This document shows, piece after piece, positions 25,451 through 32,915 of a stretch of DNA of 64,000 nucleotides; the stretch's first letter is position 1; each line of letters starts with the position of its first letter. Location of the stretch: NCBI RefSeq assembly GCF_018224615.1, contig NZ_JAGTUK010000001.1, positions 1,054,001-1,118,000 on the forward strand, given 5' to 3'. This DNA is from Microbacterium paraoxydans. Lineage in GTDB: Bacteria; Actinomycetota; Actinomycetes; Actinomycetales; Microbacteriaceae. The notes under the pieces were generated by a model that ran no database searches, was not told the origin of the DNA, and saw nothing but the letters and a program-made list of their open reading frames with translations. The position numbers and the translations under genes were made by a program.

Positions 25451-26445
25451 CGGGCCGACCGCCAGATGCGGCGCAGCCACGACGACCGCGCGGCGAGGGC
25501 CGCGCGGGTGATCTCGGCGTCGGGCATGTACATGTCGAAACCGTGCGCTCCGCCGCCCCACACGTGCAGTTCGGCCTGCCCGCCCGTGGCCCAGATCCGC
25601 AGCGCGTACTGGGTGTCCTCGTCGCGGAACGCCTCCGCCTCGCCCACCTCGATGTACGCGGGCGGCAGGCCGGAGAGGTCGTCCGCCCGGCTGGGGGCGG
25701 CGTACGCGGGGGCGCGGTCGCTGAACGCGAGGTCGTCGCCGAGCACGCATGACCATGCCAGCAGGTTCATGTCGCGCTGCCACGTGCCGATGCCGTCGTA
25801 CTGGTGACTGGCGACCGTGGTGTTGGTGTTGTCGATCATCGGGCACAGCAGCAGCTGCCCCGCCATGACCGGGCCGCGGCGGTCGCGCGCCATCAGGGCC
25901 ACGGCGGCCGTGAGACCGCCGCCCGCGCTGCCGCCGCCGACGACGAGCCGCTCGGGGTCGATGCCCAGTTCGCGGGCGTGCTCGTGCGTCCACACGAACG
26001 CCGCATAGCAGTCCTCCACGCCGGCGGGGAAGGGGTTCTCCGGGGCGAGCCGGTACTCCACGTTCACCGCGACCACGCGGTGCTCCGCCACGATGTCCAC
26101 CACGCGCGCGGTCTCCCACGAGCGGTGGCCGACGATCATGCCGCCGCCGTGCAGGTTCACGAACCCCGGCAGCACCTCGGTCTCGGTGCCGGCCGGCCGG
26201 AACACCGTGATCTCCAGGTCGGGTGCGCCGGCGGGTCCGGGGATCACGCGGTCCTCCCACACCACGGCGCGACCGGCGATCACGGCGTCGTTGTCGGGGA
26301 ACAGGCGGTCGACGCCCTCGCGCGGCAGGGTGTCGCGCGTGAGGGGCGGCTGCGGGTTCGCGGCGATCGCGTCCAGCACGACCTGCACTTCGGGGTCGAA
26401 CGGGACGGGGGTGACGGTGGGGTGTCCGGCGGCGGTGGCGGTCAT
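25447..26445 (-). CDS. Alpha/beta hydrolase, hormone-sensitive-lipase family (paralogue)
   Basis: 332 aa. HGGGMIVG oxyanion motif, GGGSAGGG nucleophile elbow, EYRLAPENPFPAGVEDCYAAF, YIEVGEAEAFRDE acid region and catalytic His in GGGAHGF. It shares long blocks with the downstream hydrolase but has diverged elsewhere, so the two probably handle related but different substrates. SD CGGAG precedes ATG 26445. It lies 26 nt after the aldo/keto reductase gene and overlaps the next hydrolase by 4 nt. Confidence 0.9.
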   Translation of the reverse strand: MTATAAGHPTVTPVPFDPEVQVVLDAIAANPQPPLTRDTLPREGVDRLFPDNDAVIAGRAVVWEDRVIPGPAGAPDLEITVFRPAGTETEVLPGFVNLHGGGMIVGHRSWETARVVDIVAEHRVVAVNVEYRLAPENPFPAGVEDCYAAFVWTHEHARELGIDPERLVVGGGSAGGGLTAAVALMARDRRGPVMAGQLLLCPMIDNTNTTVASHQYDGIGTWQRDMNLLAWSCVLGDDLAFSDRAPAYAAPSRADDLSGLPPAYIEVGEAEAFRDEDTQYALRIWATGGQAELHVWGGGAHGFDMYMPDAEITRAALAARSSWLRRIWRSAR

Positions 26446-26471
26446 GATTCTCCGTGGGTGGGATGGGGTGG

Positions 26472-27431
26472 TCAGGGGCCTTCGGGGTCCACCACGTCGC
26501 GGTCGGCCCAGAACGGCTCGACGAGGCGGCGCAGCTCGGCGGCGCCGATCCGGTCGACCAGGGCGGCCGCGTCGAGGTTCGCGTGCAACTGTGCGAGGCG
26601 GGAGGCGCCGAACAGCGTGGTCGTGAGCGCCGGGTGCGTGAGCGTGAACGCGAGCCCGAGCTGCGCCGGGGTCGTGTCGAGCGAGGTCGCGAGGGCCGTG
26701 AACGCCGGGACGTCGGCGATGATGCGCGCGCGGATGTCGCCGGGGTCGCGGCCGATCTGGCGGTCGCCGTTCACGGTGCCCGCGAGCACGCCGCCCTCCA
26801 GGCAGTCGGAGGCCTGCAGCGTGAGGCCCTGCTCCCACAGCCGGGCGAACGGGGCGCCGTCGGGGATCGAGCGCCGCGACACGCTGTACTTCAGCTGCGC
26901 GATCTGCGGCCCGGCGACGCCCTCGGCCGCGGCGAGGTCGATCAGCGCCTGGATGCTCGACGCCGACCAGTTGTTCACGCCCCACGCCCGGATGAGACCC
27001 GCGTCGGCGAGTCCGGCGAGGTCGAGCACGAGGTCGCGCAGGTCGAGGTCGTCGCGGCGCAGGTCGCCCAGGATCACGAGGTCGGCGTGCTCGGTGCCCA
27101 CCCGCAGCAGGGCGTTCTCGAGCTGCGGGCGGAACCCGTCGGCACCGAACGCCTCCAGCCACAGCTTCGACGACAGCAGCCACTCGTCGCGGCGCAGCCC
27201 GGCCGCGCGCACCATCGCAGAGAAGATCACGTCGGTGAATACGGGCGGGGCGCCGGGCGCGGAGTACACCCCGACGTCGAACAGGTTCACGCCGCGGTCC
27301 ACGGCCTGCCGCAGCATGGCCACGGCGTCGGCGAAGTCCATCCGGTCGTAGGTGTGCCAGGAGCCGAGCGAGAACAGCGAGGCGTGCAGGCCGCTGCGGC
27401 CGATCTCACGGCGGGGGAGAGGGGTGGTCAT
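26472..27431 (-). CDS. Aldo/keto reductase-fold protein, atypical active site
   Basis: 319 aa. AKR barrel features: REIGRSGLHASLFSLGSW at the N-terminus, FDVGVYS (Asp52, Tyr56), SSKLWL (Lys89), GVNNWSASSI and LFGASRLAQL near the C-terminus (cofactor binding). The fourth tetrad residue is missing: after the strand ADLVI the usual His-containing motif reads LGDL, with Gly at the His position. The paralogue at 29505 has the same change. It lies 8 nt after the alcohol dehydrogenase gene with SD GAGGAG. Redox activity may be altered or absent. Confidence 0.85.
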   Translation of the reverse strand: MTTPLPRREIGRSGLHASLFSLGSWHTYDRMDFADAVAMLRQAVDRGVNLFDVGVYSAPGAPPVFTDVIFSAMVRAAGLRRDEWLLSSKLWLEAFGADGFRPQLENALLRVGTEHADLVILGDLRRDDLDLRDLVLDLAGLADAGLIRAWGVNNWSASSIQALIDLAAAEGVAGPQIAQLKYSVSRRSIPDGAPFARLWEQGLTLQASDCLEGGVLAGTVNGDRQIGRDPGDIRARIIADVPAFTALATSLDTTPAQLGLAFTLTHPALTTTLFGASRLAQLHANLDAAALVDRIGAAELRRLVEPFWADRDVVDPEGP

Positions 27432-27439
27432 GGTGCTCC

Positions 27440-28573
27440 TCAGAGGCTCGGGTCGATGACGGCCTTGACCTCATCGAGCTGGTGCATGTGCGCGATCTTG
27501 GCGGAGGCGTCGGCGAGGCCGACCGGGGCGCTGAACAGGTCGTCCCACGGGTAGCGGTCGGCGAACGCGGTGAAGAAGTCGATCGCTCGGGCGTAGTCGG
27601 AGATGTCGCCGTTGAGCGACCCGACCACCGTGAGCTCCTTGCCCATGATCGTGCTGAGCGCGAAGCCGTCGCCGGCGGGACCGGTCGATCCGACGATCGT
27701 GATCGTGCCGCGCTGCGCTGCCATGCCCACCGCGTCCGGACCCACGCTCGGCGCCCCGGCGAAGTCGAACACGTGGTCCGCGCCGAGGCCGCCCGTGAGC
27801 TCGCGCACCTGGTCGACCACGGGTCCGTCGCGGAAGTCGACGACCGCGTCTGCGCCGAAGCGGGCGGCGAGCTCCAGCCGTGCGGCGGGCGCGCCGACCG
27901 TGATGACCTGACCGGCACCGGCGATCTTGGCGACCGCGGTGGCGAAGATGCCGAGCGCACCCGAGCCCTGCACGACCACGCGCGAGCCGGGGCGGATGCG
28001 GCCGGCCCGCTCGAACGCGCGCAGCACGGTCTTGGCCGCGCAGCCCGCCATCGACGCCCAGGTGTCCTTGACCGCGGCGGGCAGCAGTAGCGTGGCCGCC
28101 CCGGGGGTCACGTAGGCGTACTCGGACAGCCCGGCGGTGGCGTAGGGCGGCACGTCGGCGCGCTGCAGGAAGCCGTAGCCGCGGCGGGAGCACGCCACGG
28201 GCTCGCGCAGCACGACGCAGCCGTGGCACTCGCCGCACGTGGACTCGGACCAGCCGATGCGGTCGCCGGGGGACAGCGGGCGGCCGAGGGCGTCGCGCGT
28301 GTCGGGTCCGGTCGCGACGATCTCGCCGACCATCTCGTGGCCGAGCACCATCGGGAGCATGCCGGGGAAGGTCATCCGGCCCTCCCAGATCTCGATGTCG
28401 GTGCCGCACAGCGTGGTGCAGGCGATGCGCACAAGCGCGGCGCCCGGCTCGATCTCGGCGGGCAGCGGGAGGTCCTGCAGCGTGAGCGGTTCGCCGTGCG
28501 CGGTCAGCACGGCCGCGCGGGTCGAGGTGGGCAGGGCGGGGGCGGGCGGAGCCGGGGGAGCGGTGAGGGACAT
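27440..28573 (-). CDS. Zinc-binding alcohol dehydrogenase family protein
   Basis: 377 aa MDR protein. Catalytic zinc ligands are in TTLCGTDIEIWEG and GHEMVGEIVATG. The structural zinc loop is CGECHGC...C (residues about 118-133). The Rossmann cofactor site is GSGALGIFATAVAKIAGA. The substrate is unknown; an NAD(P)-dependent alcohol/aldehyde or polyol conversion is expected. SD AGGAGACCC precedes ATG 28573. It is the second gene of the minus-strand unit led by the SDR at 29371. Confidence 0.92.
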   Translation of the reverse strand: MSLTAPPAPPAPALPTSTRAAVLTAHGEPLTLQDLPLPAEIEPGAALVRIACTTLCGTDIEIWEGRMTFPGMLPMVLGHEMVGEIVATGPDTRDALGRPLSPGDRIGWSESTCGECHGCVVLREPVACSRRGYGFLQRADVPPYATAGLSEYAYVTPGAATLLLPAAVKDTWASMAGCAAKTVLRAFERAGRIRPGSRVVVQGSGALGIFATAVAKIAGAGQVITVGAPAARLELAARFGADAVVDFRDGPVVDQVRELTGGLGADHVFDFAGAPSVGPDAVGMAAQRGTITIVGSTGPAGDGFALSTIMGKELTVVGSLNGDISDYARAIDFFTAFADRYPWDDLFSAPVGLADASAKIAHMHQLDEVKAVIDPSL

Positions 28574-28600
28574 GCGGGTCTCCTGTGCGATGGCGGTGCG

Positions 28601-28624
28601 GCGGTGGCGGTGGCGGTGGCGGTG
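28601..28624. repeat. GCGGTG short tandem repeat, four perfect copies
   Basis: Four contiguous GCGGTG units, with a fifth copy 2 nt upstream (28593-28598), fill most of the 63-nt gap between the SDR and alcohol dehydrogenase genes. Slippage here would change the spacing between the two genes without touching a reading frame. Confidence 0.85.
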
Positions 28625-28636
28625 CGACGGGAGGGG

Positions 28637-29371
28637 TCAGACCAGGAGCTGGCCGCCGTCGACCGGGACCGAGACCCCGGTGATGTGCGCGGCGGCGTCG
28701 CTCGCGAGGAACAGCACGAGCGGGGTGACCTGGTCGACCTCGGCGATGCGGCCGAGCGGGATGCGCGCCTCCCAGGCCGCGCGGGCGTCGGGGTTGGCGG
28801 CGAAGTCGGCCGTGAGCGGGGTGAGCACGGGGCCGGGGGCGACCGCGTTCACGCGCACTCCGGAGGTGGCGAGCTCGATCGCGGCCGTGCGGGTGAGCGC
28901 GTCGACCGCGGCCTTGGTGGCCTCGTAGTGGCCGAGGCCCGGCGTGGGCTGGCGGGCGCCGATCGAGGAGATGTTGACGATGCTGCCGCGTCCGGCGGAG
29001 GCCAGCAGCGCTCCGAACACGCGGAGCATGAGGAAGGTGCCGCGCACGTTGACCCGCAGGGCCGCGTCGACGGCGTCGACCGGGACCTCCTGGAGCGTTC
29101 CGCCGCCCGCGACGACGCCCGCGTTGTTGACCAGCACGTCGAGCCCGCCGTCCGCCGCGATCCGGTCCGCGGCGGCGCGCACCGATGCCTCGTCGGCGAT
29201 GTCGAGGGGGAGGGCGGTGGCGCCGATCTCGGTCGCGACGGCCTCCGCGGCGTCGGCGTTCACGTCGCCGAGGAACACCTCGTCTCCCGCGGCGCGGAAG
29301 GCGGTGGCAATGCCGCGGCCGAGGCCGGACGCCCCTCCGGTGACCAGGATGCGGCGCGGGGATGCAGTCAT
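28637..29371 (-). CDS. SDR family oxidoreductase
   Basis: 244 aa. TGGASGLG cofactor loop, NNAGVV, NISSIG catalytic Ser and YEATK pair are all canonical. FLGDVN after strand 2 (Asp) indicates NAD(H). ATG 29371 with SD AGGACGAAC is preferred over an upstream in-frame ATG. It is the first gene of a minus-strand unit (SDR, ADH, AKR, two hydrolases, MFS) whose promoter region (29372-29504) is shared with the divergent AKR and carries the common operator. Confidence 0.88.
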   Translation of the reverse strand: MTASPRRILVTGGASGLGRGIATAFRAAGDEVFLGDVNADAAEAVATEIGATALPLDIADEASVRAAADRIAADGGLDVLVNNAGVVAGGGTLQEVPVDAVDAALRVNVRGTFLMLRVFGALLASAGRGSIVNISSIGARQPTPGLGHYEATKAAVDALTRTAAIELATSGVRVNAVAPGPVLTPLTADFAANPDARAAWEARIPLGRIAEVDQVTPLVLFLASDAAAHITGVSVPVDGGQLLV

Positions 29372-29413
29372 GTTCGTCCTCACTGACGGGTGTTCGACGG
29401 GATGACTCCGTTA

Positions 29414-29434
29414 TATTCTACAACCATAGAAAAA
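29414..29434. promoter_or_regulatory. Shared operator, site 1 (divergent SDR/AKR promoters)
   Basis: The core TTCTACAACCATAGAA (29416-29431) has inverted arms TTCTA/TAGAA. On the minus strand TTCTAT-GGTT-GTAGAA matches the sites at 31195, 37943 and 40424. TAGAAT on the minus strand and TATATT/TATTCT on the plus strand could be -10 elements, so the site overlaps both promoters. Confidence 0.6.
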
Positions 29435-29452
29435 CACAACCCTGTCCATTTC

Positions 29453-29487
29453 GGTTGCTGAGCGAGGAGCGCAGCGACGAGACGAAG
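29453..29487 (+). repeat. REP-like GAGCGAGGAGCGCAGCGACGAGACGAAG element
   Basis: GGTTGCTGAGCGAGGAGCGC followed by AGCGACGAGACGAAG lies in the leader of the AKR gene. Similar GCTGAGCGAG...GACGAAG sequences recur between genes of Microbacteriaceae, as I recall. The hairpin at 11354-11391 contains the related GCGAGACGAAGGGCGC. It can form an imperfect hairpin (GCTG-GC/GC-CAGC). Confidence 0.45.
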
Positions 29488-29504
29488 TACGCAAAGGAGC
29501 CGTC

Positions 29505-30467
29505 ATGTCCGCACCCACTCACCCCCGCGTCCCCCTGGTGCCCGGCGGTGCTCCCGTGCCACCGCTCGCGCTCGGTTCCTGGAACACGTGGGATCGCATG
29601 GACCAGGCCGAGGCGGTCGCACTGATCCGTCGCGCGGTCGAGCTCGACGCGGGCTTCTTCGACGTCGCGTACTACAACATGGGCCCGCACGCGGAGAACT
29701 CGACCACGGACATCCTGTTCGGGCGGGCGCTGCGGGAGAGCGGGGTCGCGCGCGACGACATCGTGCTGTGCGGGAAGCTGTGGCTGTGGGACTGGCCGAA
29801 TCAGGGGTTCCGCGCGCAGCTCGTCGAGTCGTTGGAGCGGGCGGGGCTCGACCGCTTCGACACCCTCGTCGTGGGCGACTACCTCGACGCGCCGGACCTG
29901 CCGCGGCTCGTGTACGACGTGAACGCGCTGATCGCGGAGGGGCTCGTCGGCTCGTGGGGCATCAACAACTGGCGCATCGAGCACACGCGGGAGGCGCTCG
30001 CGGAGGCCGAGGCTCGCGGGCTGGTGGGCCCGGGCTTCGCGCAGCTGAAGTACGGCATCGCCCGGCGCGCGATGGCGGAGGGGGAGGCGTACGGGCCCCT
30101 GTTCGCCGACGGCGCGCTCACGCTCCAGGCCTCGGACGTGTTCGAGGGCGGGATCCTCGCCACGGGGCGGATGCCGGAGCGGAAGATCGGCGCCGACGTG
30201 GGTGGCATCCGCGACCGGATCGCCGCCGTGTACCCCGAGGTCGCGCGGGTCGCCGACGGCTTCGGCGTGACGCCCGCCGCGCTCGGCATCGCCTTCTGTC
30301 TGTCCAACCCCGCGACGGCGAATGTGCTGTTCGGGGCGTCGCGGCTCGCGCAGCTGGAGCAGAACCACGCCGCGCTCGCGCTCGCGCGCGACCACGGTGC
30401 CGAGGTGCGGGCGGCGCTCGCCGACTGCTGGGTCGACCGCGACGTGCGCGCGGACGGGGTGTGGTGA
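29505..30467 (+). CDS. Aldo/keto reductase-fold protein, atypical active site (paralogue)
   Basis: 320 aa. AKR features: LALGSWNTWDRMD, FFDVAYYNMG (Asp53, Tyr56/57), LCGKLWL (Lys91), SWGINNWRIEH and VLFGASRLAQLE. As in the AKR at 26472, the catalytic His is replaced: the strand reads DTLVVGDY, with Gly at that place. The two proteins share the GSW.T.DRMD, KLWL and LFGASRLAQL blocks and form a distinct subgroup. Strong SD AAAGGAG precedes ATG 29505. Divergent from the SDR with the shared operator between. Confidence 0.85.
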   Translation: MSAPTHPRVPLVPGGAPVPPLALGSWNTWDRMDQAEAVALIRRAVELDAGFFDVAYYNMGPHAENSTTDILFGRALRESGVARDDIVLCGKLWLWDWPNQGFRAQLVESLERAGLDRFDTLVVGDYLDAPDLPRLVYDVNALIAEGLVGSWGINNWRIEHTREALAEAEARGLVGPGFAQLKYGIARRAMAEGEAYGPLFADGALTLQASDVFEGGILATGRMPERKIGADVGGIRDRIAAVYPEVARVADGFGVTPAALGIAFCLSNPATANVLFGASRLAQLEQNHAALALARDHGAEVRAALADCWVDRDVRADGVW

Positions 30468-30549
30468 CCCGGCGGAAGCCTGGGGTCTGCGTGCCCGCGT
30501 CGCCCTGCTTTCTGTCGTCCGGCGCGGTGCTCCCGTGGGCTATGCGAGC

Positions 30550-30795
30550 ATGATGCACATGGTGGGGCAGGGAGAGAAGGAGCCGGTCGAGTTGCAGCTG
30601 ACGGCTGCCGAAGCGCTGGTGCTCTTCGAGTGGCTGGCCACGGCCAACGAGAGCGGTGCGCTCGTGGTCGACGAGGCGGAGCGACGTGTGCTCTGTGATG
30701 TGGAGTCGCTGCTCGAGACGAAGCTCGTTGAGCCGTTCCTCCCCGGGTATCCTGCGCTCGTTGATGAGGCGAAGCGCATTGTGCGGGATGCCTGA
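30550..30795 (+). CDS. Conserved small hypothetical protein
   Basis: 81 aa. VELQLTAAEALVLFEWLA, DEAERRVLCDVESLLE and EPFLPGYPALVDEAKRIV form three amphipathic helices rich in Leu, Ala and Glu. I recognise the pattern from many actinobacterial small proteins of unknown function. Start taken as the first of two adjacent ATGs at 30550. No convincing SD. It stands alone between the AKR gene and a degenerate region. Confidence 0.7.
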   Translation: MMHMVGQGEKEPVELQLTAAEALVLFEWLATANESGALVVDEAERRVLCDVESLLETKLVEPFLPGYPALVDEAKRIVRDA

Positions 30796-30895
30796 CTGTC
30801 AGGTCGGACGTGTGGCGGTATCGGCCTCGGTGGTGGACGTGACGGCGGCGGGCGCCGGTTCGAGATCGAGCACGACGTCGAAACCGGAACTCTGA

Positions 30896-31090
30896 GTCGA
30901 TAAGAGCGAGGCAGGTCGGAGCTGGTCGGCATGGGCCGATGCCGAGAGTCCGGGAGGCCTCTCGCGTGAACAGCTGATCGCGATGAGTGTGTCGATCGGC
31001 GTGCTGCAACACAGGCTGGACGCGGTGCACATCGAGGTCGCTGCATGCATCTCGCGGGAGTCGCGTCCGGCGGGGGCTGGAGAGCCGTGA
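30896..31090 (+). pseudogene. Remnant of a DUF222/HNH-endonuclease-type gene
   Basis: The frame from 30896 to TGA 31088 encodes a segment including GLSREQLIAMSVSIGVLQHR and LDAVHIEVAACISRESRP. This matches the N-terminal helical DUF222 region that precedes the HNH nuclease domain in a multicopy family of Microbacteriaceae. There is no start codon with a ribosome site, an upstream TGA at 30893, and no HNH domain follows. Only about 65 residues of a normally 400-500 aa protein remain, so it is a decayed fragment. Confidence 0.6.
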
Positions 31091-31191
31091 CCCGGCGGGC
31101 CGATCGACCGCGATGCCTGCGCGCTCGGTCAAGCCGGATGCGCGCTCGGGCATGACCGGCGGGGGCGGCGGCGAGAATCGCCCTTGCGCTC

Positions 31192-31212
31192 TTTTTCCAC
31201 ACCTGTAGACTA
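31192..31212. promoter_or_regulatory. Shared operator, site 2 (peptide-type ABC operon promoter)
   Basis: TTTTTCCACACCTGTAGACTA; core TTCCAC-ACCT-GTAGAC (31195-31210). TAGACT at 31206-31211 is a plausible -10. It matches site 4 at 17 of the first 21 positions or so, and site 1 (minus strand) in TTTTTC and TGTAGA. Confidence 0.6.
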
Positions 31213-31306
31213 ACCAGCACGACACATCGAAGTGGCGTCGATCCGGTCTCCCGGTCAGAGGCTCTTCGAACCTTCTTCACCACCCCTGCACCCGAGAGAA
31301 GGAACC

Positions 31307-32836
31307 ATGAAACGAATGCCCCTCGCGCTCGCCGCAGCCGTGGCCGCGACGCTCGCGCTCACCAGCTGCAGCGGCGGCGGAACGCCCAGCCCCTCCGAGG
31401 GTGGCGGTGCCGAAGGCCCCGACGCGCTCAACATCGGCAACTTCCTCGACGTCACGTCGTGGGACCCGTCCCTCGCCGACATCGGCTTCGACGGCCCGTA
31501 CCTGTCCGCGGTGTACGACGCCCTGATCGCCCTCGACGAAGACGGCGACCCGATCCCGTCGCTCGCCACCGAATGGACCGTGGCCGACGACGACCTCAGC
31601 ATCGACCTCGACCTCCGCACCGACGCCGTGTTCAGCGACGGCACCCCGGTCGACGTCGACGCCGTGCTCGCGAGCCTCGAGTACCTCAAGGCCGGCGCCC
31701 GCTCCGGTGAGGCGTACGTCAACGTCGACAGCTTCGAGAAGGTCGACGACGACACCGTCCGCATCAACCTCACGCAGCGCGACGACACGATCCTCTACTT
31801 CATGGGTCTCGGACGCAGCTACATCGCCTCGCCCGCAGCGATCGAGGCCGGCACGCTCGGCAGCGAGCCCATCGGCTCCGGCCCCTACGTGCTCGACAGC
31901 GCCACGAGCGTCCCGGGCGCCGAGTACCACTTCACCAAGACCGAGGACCACTGGGACGCCGAGACCTACCCGTTCGCAGAGCTCGCGATCTACCCGATCA
32001 CCGACGCCACCGCCCGCCACAACGCCATGCTCAGCGGCCAGATCAACGTGCAGTACGGCGACGTCGCCAACCTGGAGCAGGCCGAGCAGCAGGGCTGGAA
32101 CACCGCCCAGCGCGTGTCCGGCTGGGCGGGCCTGGTCATCACCGACCACACCGGCGTGAAGAGCGAGCCCCTCGGCAAGCTCGAGGTGCGCCAGGCGCTG
32201 AACTACGCGTTCGACGGCGCCGCGATCCTCGCCGCGGTCGGCAGCGGGGCCGGAGTCGCCACGAACCAGGTGTTCCCCGACGGCGGACCCATCAACGACC
32301 CGTCCCTCAACGACACCTACGCGGTCAACATGGACAAGGCCAAGAAGCTGCTCGCCGACGCCGGCTACCCCGACGGCTTCTCGATCTCGATGCCCATGTC
32401 GCCCATCTTCGAGATGTGGAAGCCCTCGGCGGAGCAGGCGCTCACCGAGCTGGGCATCACGGTCACGTGGGACAACATGCAGATGCCCGACTACCAGCTG
32501 AACGCGCCGAACTACCCGATGTTCATCTCGTTCCTGGCGATGGACGGCAATGACGTCGCCACGGTGGCGCGGCAGGTCACGAGCGTGCAGTGGTTCAACC
32601 CCGCACCCGACTACGCCGAGAACGAGGTCATCGCGCCGCTCGTGGAGAAGGTCCAGACCGAGCGCGGCGACGCCCAGACCGAGGCGGTCAAGGAACTCAA
32701 CAAGGCCCTGGTCGACCAGGCGTGGTGGTCGGTCTGGTACCAGGCGAACAACATCTACTACACGGCGCAGGGCATCCAGCTCCAGCCCGTGGTGGGGATG
32801 ATGTTCCCGACCCTCCGCTACATCACCAAGGGCTGA
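31307..32836 (+). CDS. Peptide-type ABC transporter substrate-binding lipoprotein (SBP family 5)
   Basis: 509 aa. Lipobox LTSC puts the lipid-anchored Cys at residue 21. The mature region has the family-5 blocks SWDPSLADIGFDGPYLSAVYDALIAL, ATEWTVADDD, FSDGTPVDVDAVLASLEYLK and PIGSGPYVL. The family binds peptides, opines, glycosides and other solutes, so the ligand is not predictable. SD AGAAGGAACC precedes ATG 31307. First gene of the ABC-TetR operon; the shared operator overlaps its promoter. Confidence 0.92.
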   Translation: MKRMPLALAAAVAATLALTSCSGGGTPSPSEGGGAEGPDALNIGNFLDVTSWDPSLADIGFDGPYLSAVYDALIALDEDGDPIPSLATEWTVADDDLSIDLDLRTDAVFSDGTPVDVDAVLASLEYLKAGARSGEAYVNVDSFEKVDDDTVRINLTQRDDTILYFMGLGRSYIASPAAIEAGTLGSEPIGSGPYVLDSATSVPGAEYHFTKTEDHWDAETYPFAELAIYPITDATARHNAMLSGQINVQYGDVANLEQAEQQGWNTAQRVSGWAGLVITDHTGVKSEPLGKLEVRQALNYAFDGAAILAAVGSGAGVATNQVFPDGGPINDPSLNDTYAVNMDKAKKLLADAGYPDGFSISMPMSPIFEMWKPSAEQALTELGITVTWDNMQMPDYQLNAPNYPMFISFLAMDGNDVATVARQVTSVQWFNPAPDYAENEVIAPLVEKVQTERGDAQTEAVKELNKALVDQAWWSVWYQANNIYYTAQGIQLQPVVGMMFPTLRYITKG

Positions 32837-32915
32837 CGCCCACCGGGGCGGCCGCACCACACCGGCCGCCCCGGCCCCTCTTCCCCCTCCGACCCCCTCA
32901 CCCCGAGAGGCCCCC

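Larger units (their letters stand above)
30796..31306 (+). other. 511-nt intergenic region
   Basis: It contains the DUF222 remnant (30896-31090), the shared operator site 2 (31192-31212) with a TAGACT -10 element, and about 95 nt of leader before the peptide-binding-protein gene. Between 30796 and 30895 I see nothing recognisable. Confidence 0.6.

Noticed and set aside
28593..28624. CRISPR-like array
   Set aside because: Only hexamer units without spacers; it is a simple tandem repeat. No cas gene is in the window.
29372..29504. Horizontal-transfer boundary because of the locally low GC
   Set aside because: The AT-rich stretch is short and explained by promoters and an operator; flanking genes have ordinary codon use and no integrase, tRNA or direct repeat is visible.
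30799..31050. 83-codon minus-strand frame in the 30.8-31.3 kb gap
   Set aside because: The opposite strand in this interval reads as a DUF222 remnant, so the minus-strand frame is its shadow; no ribosome site.
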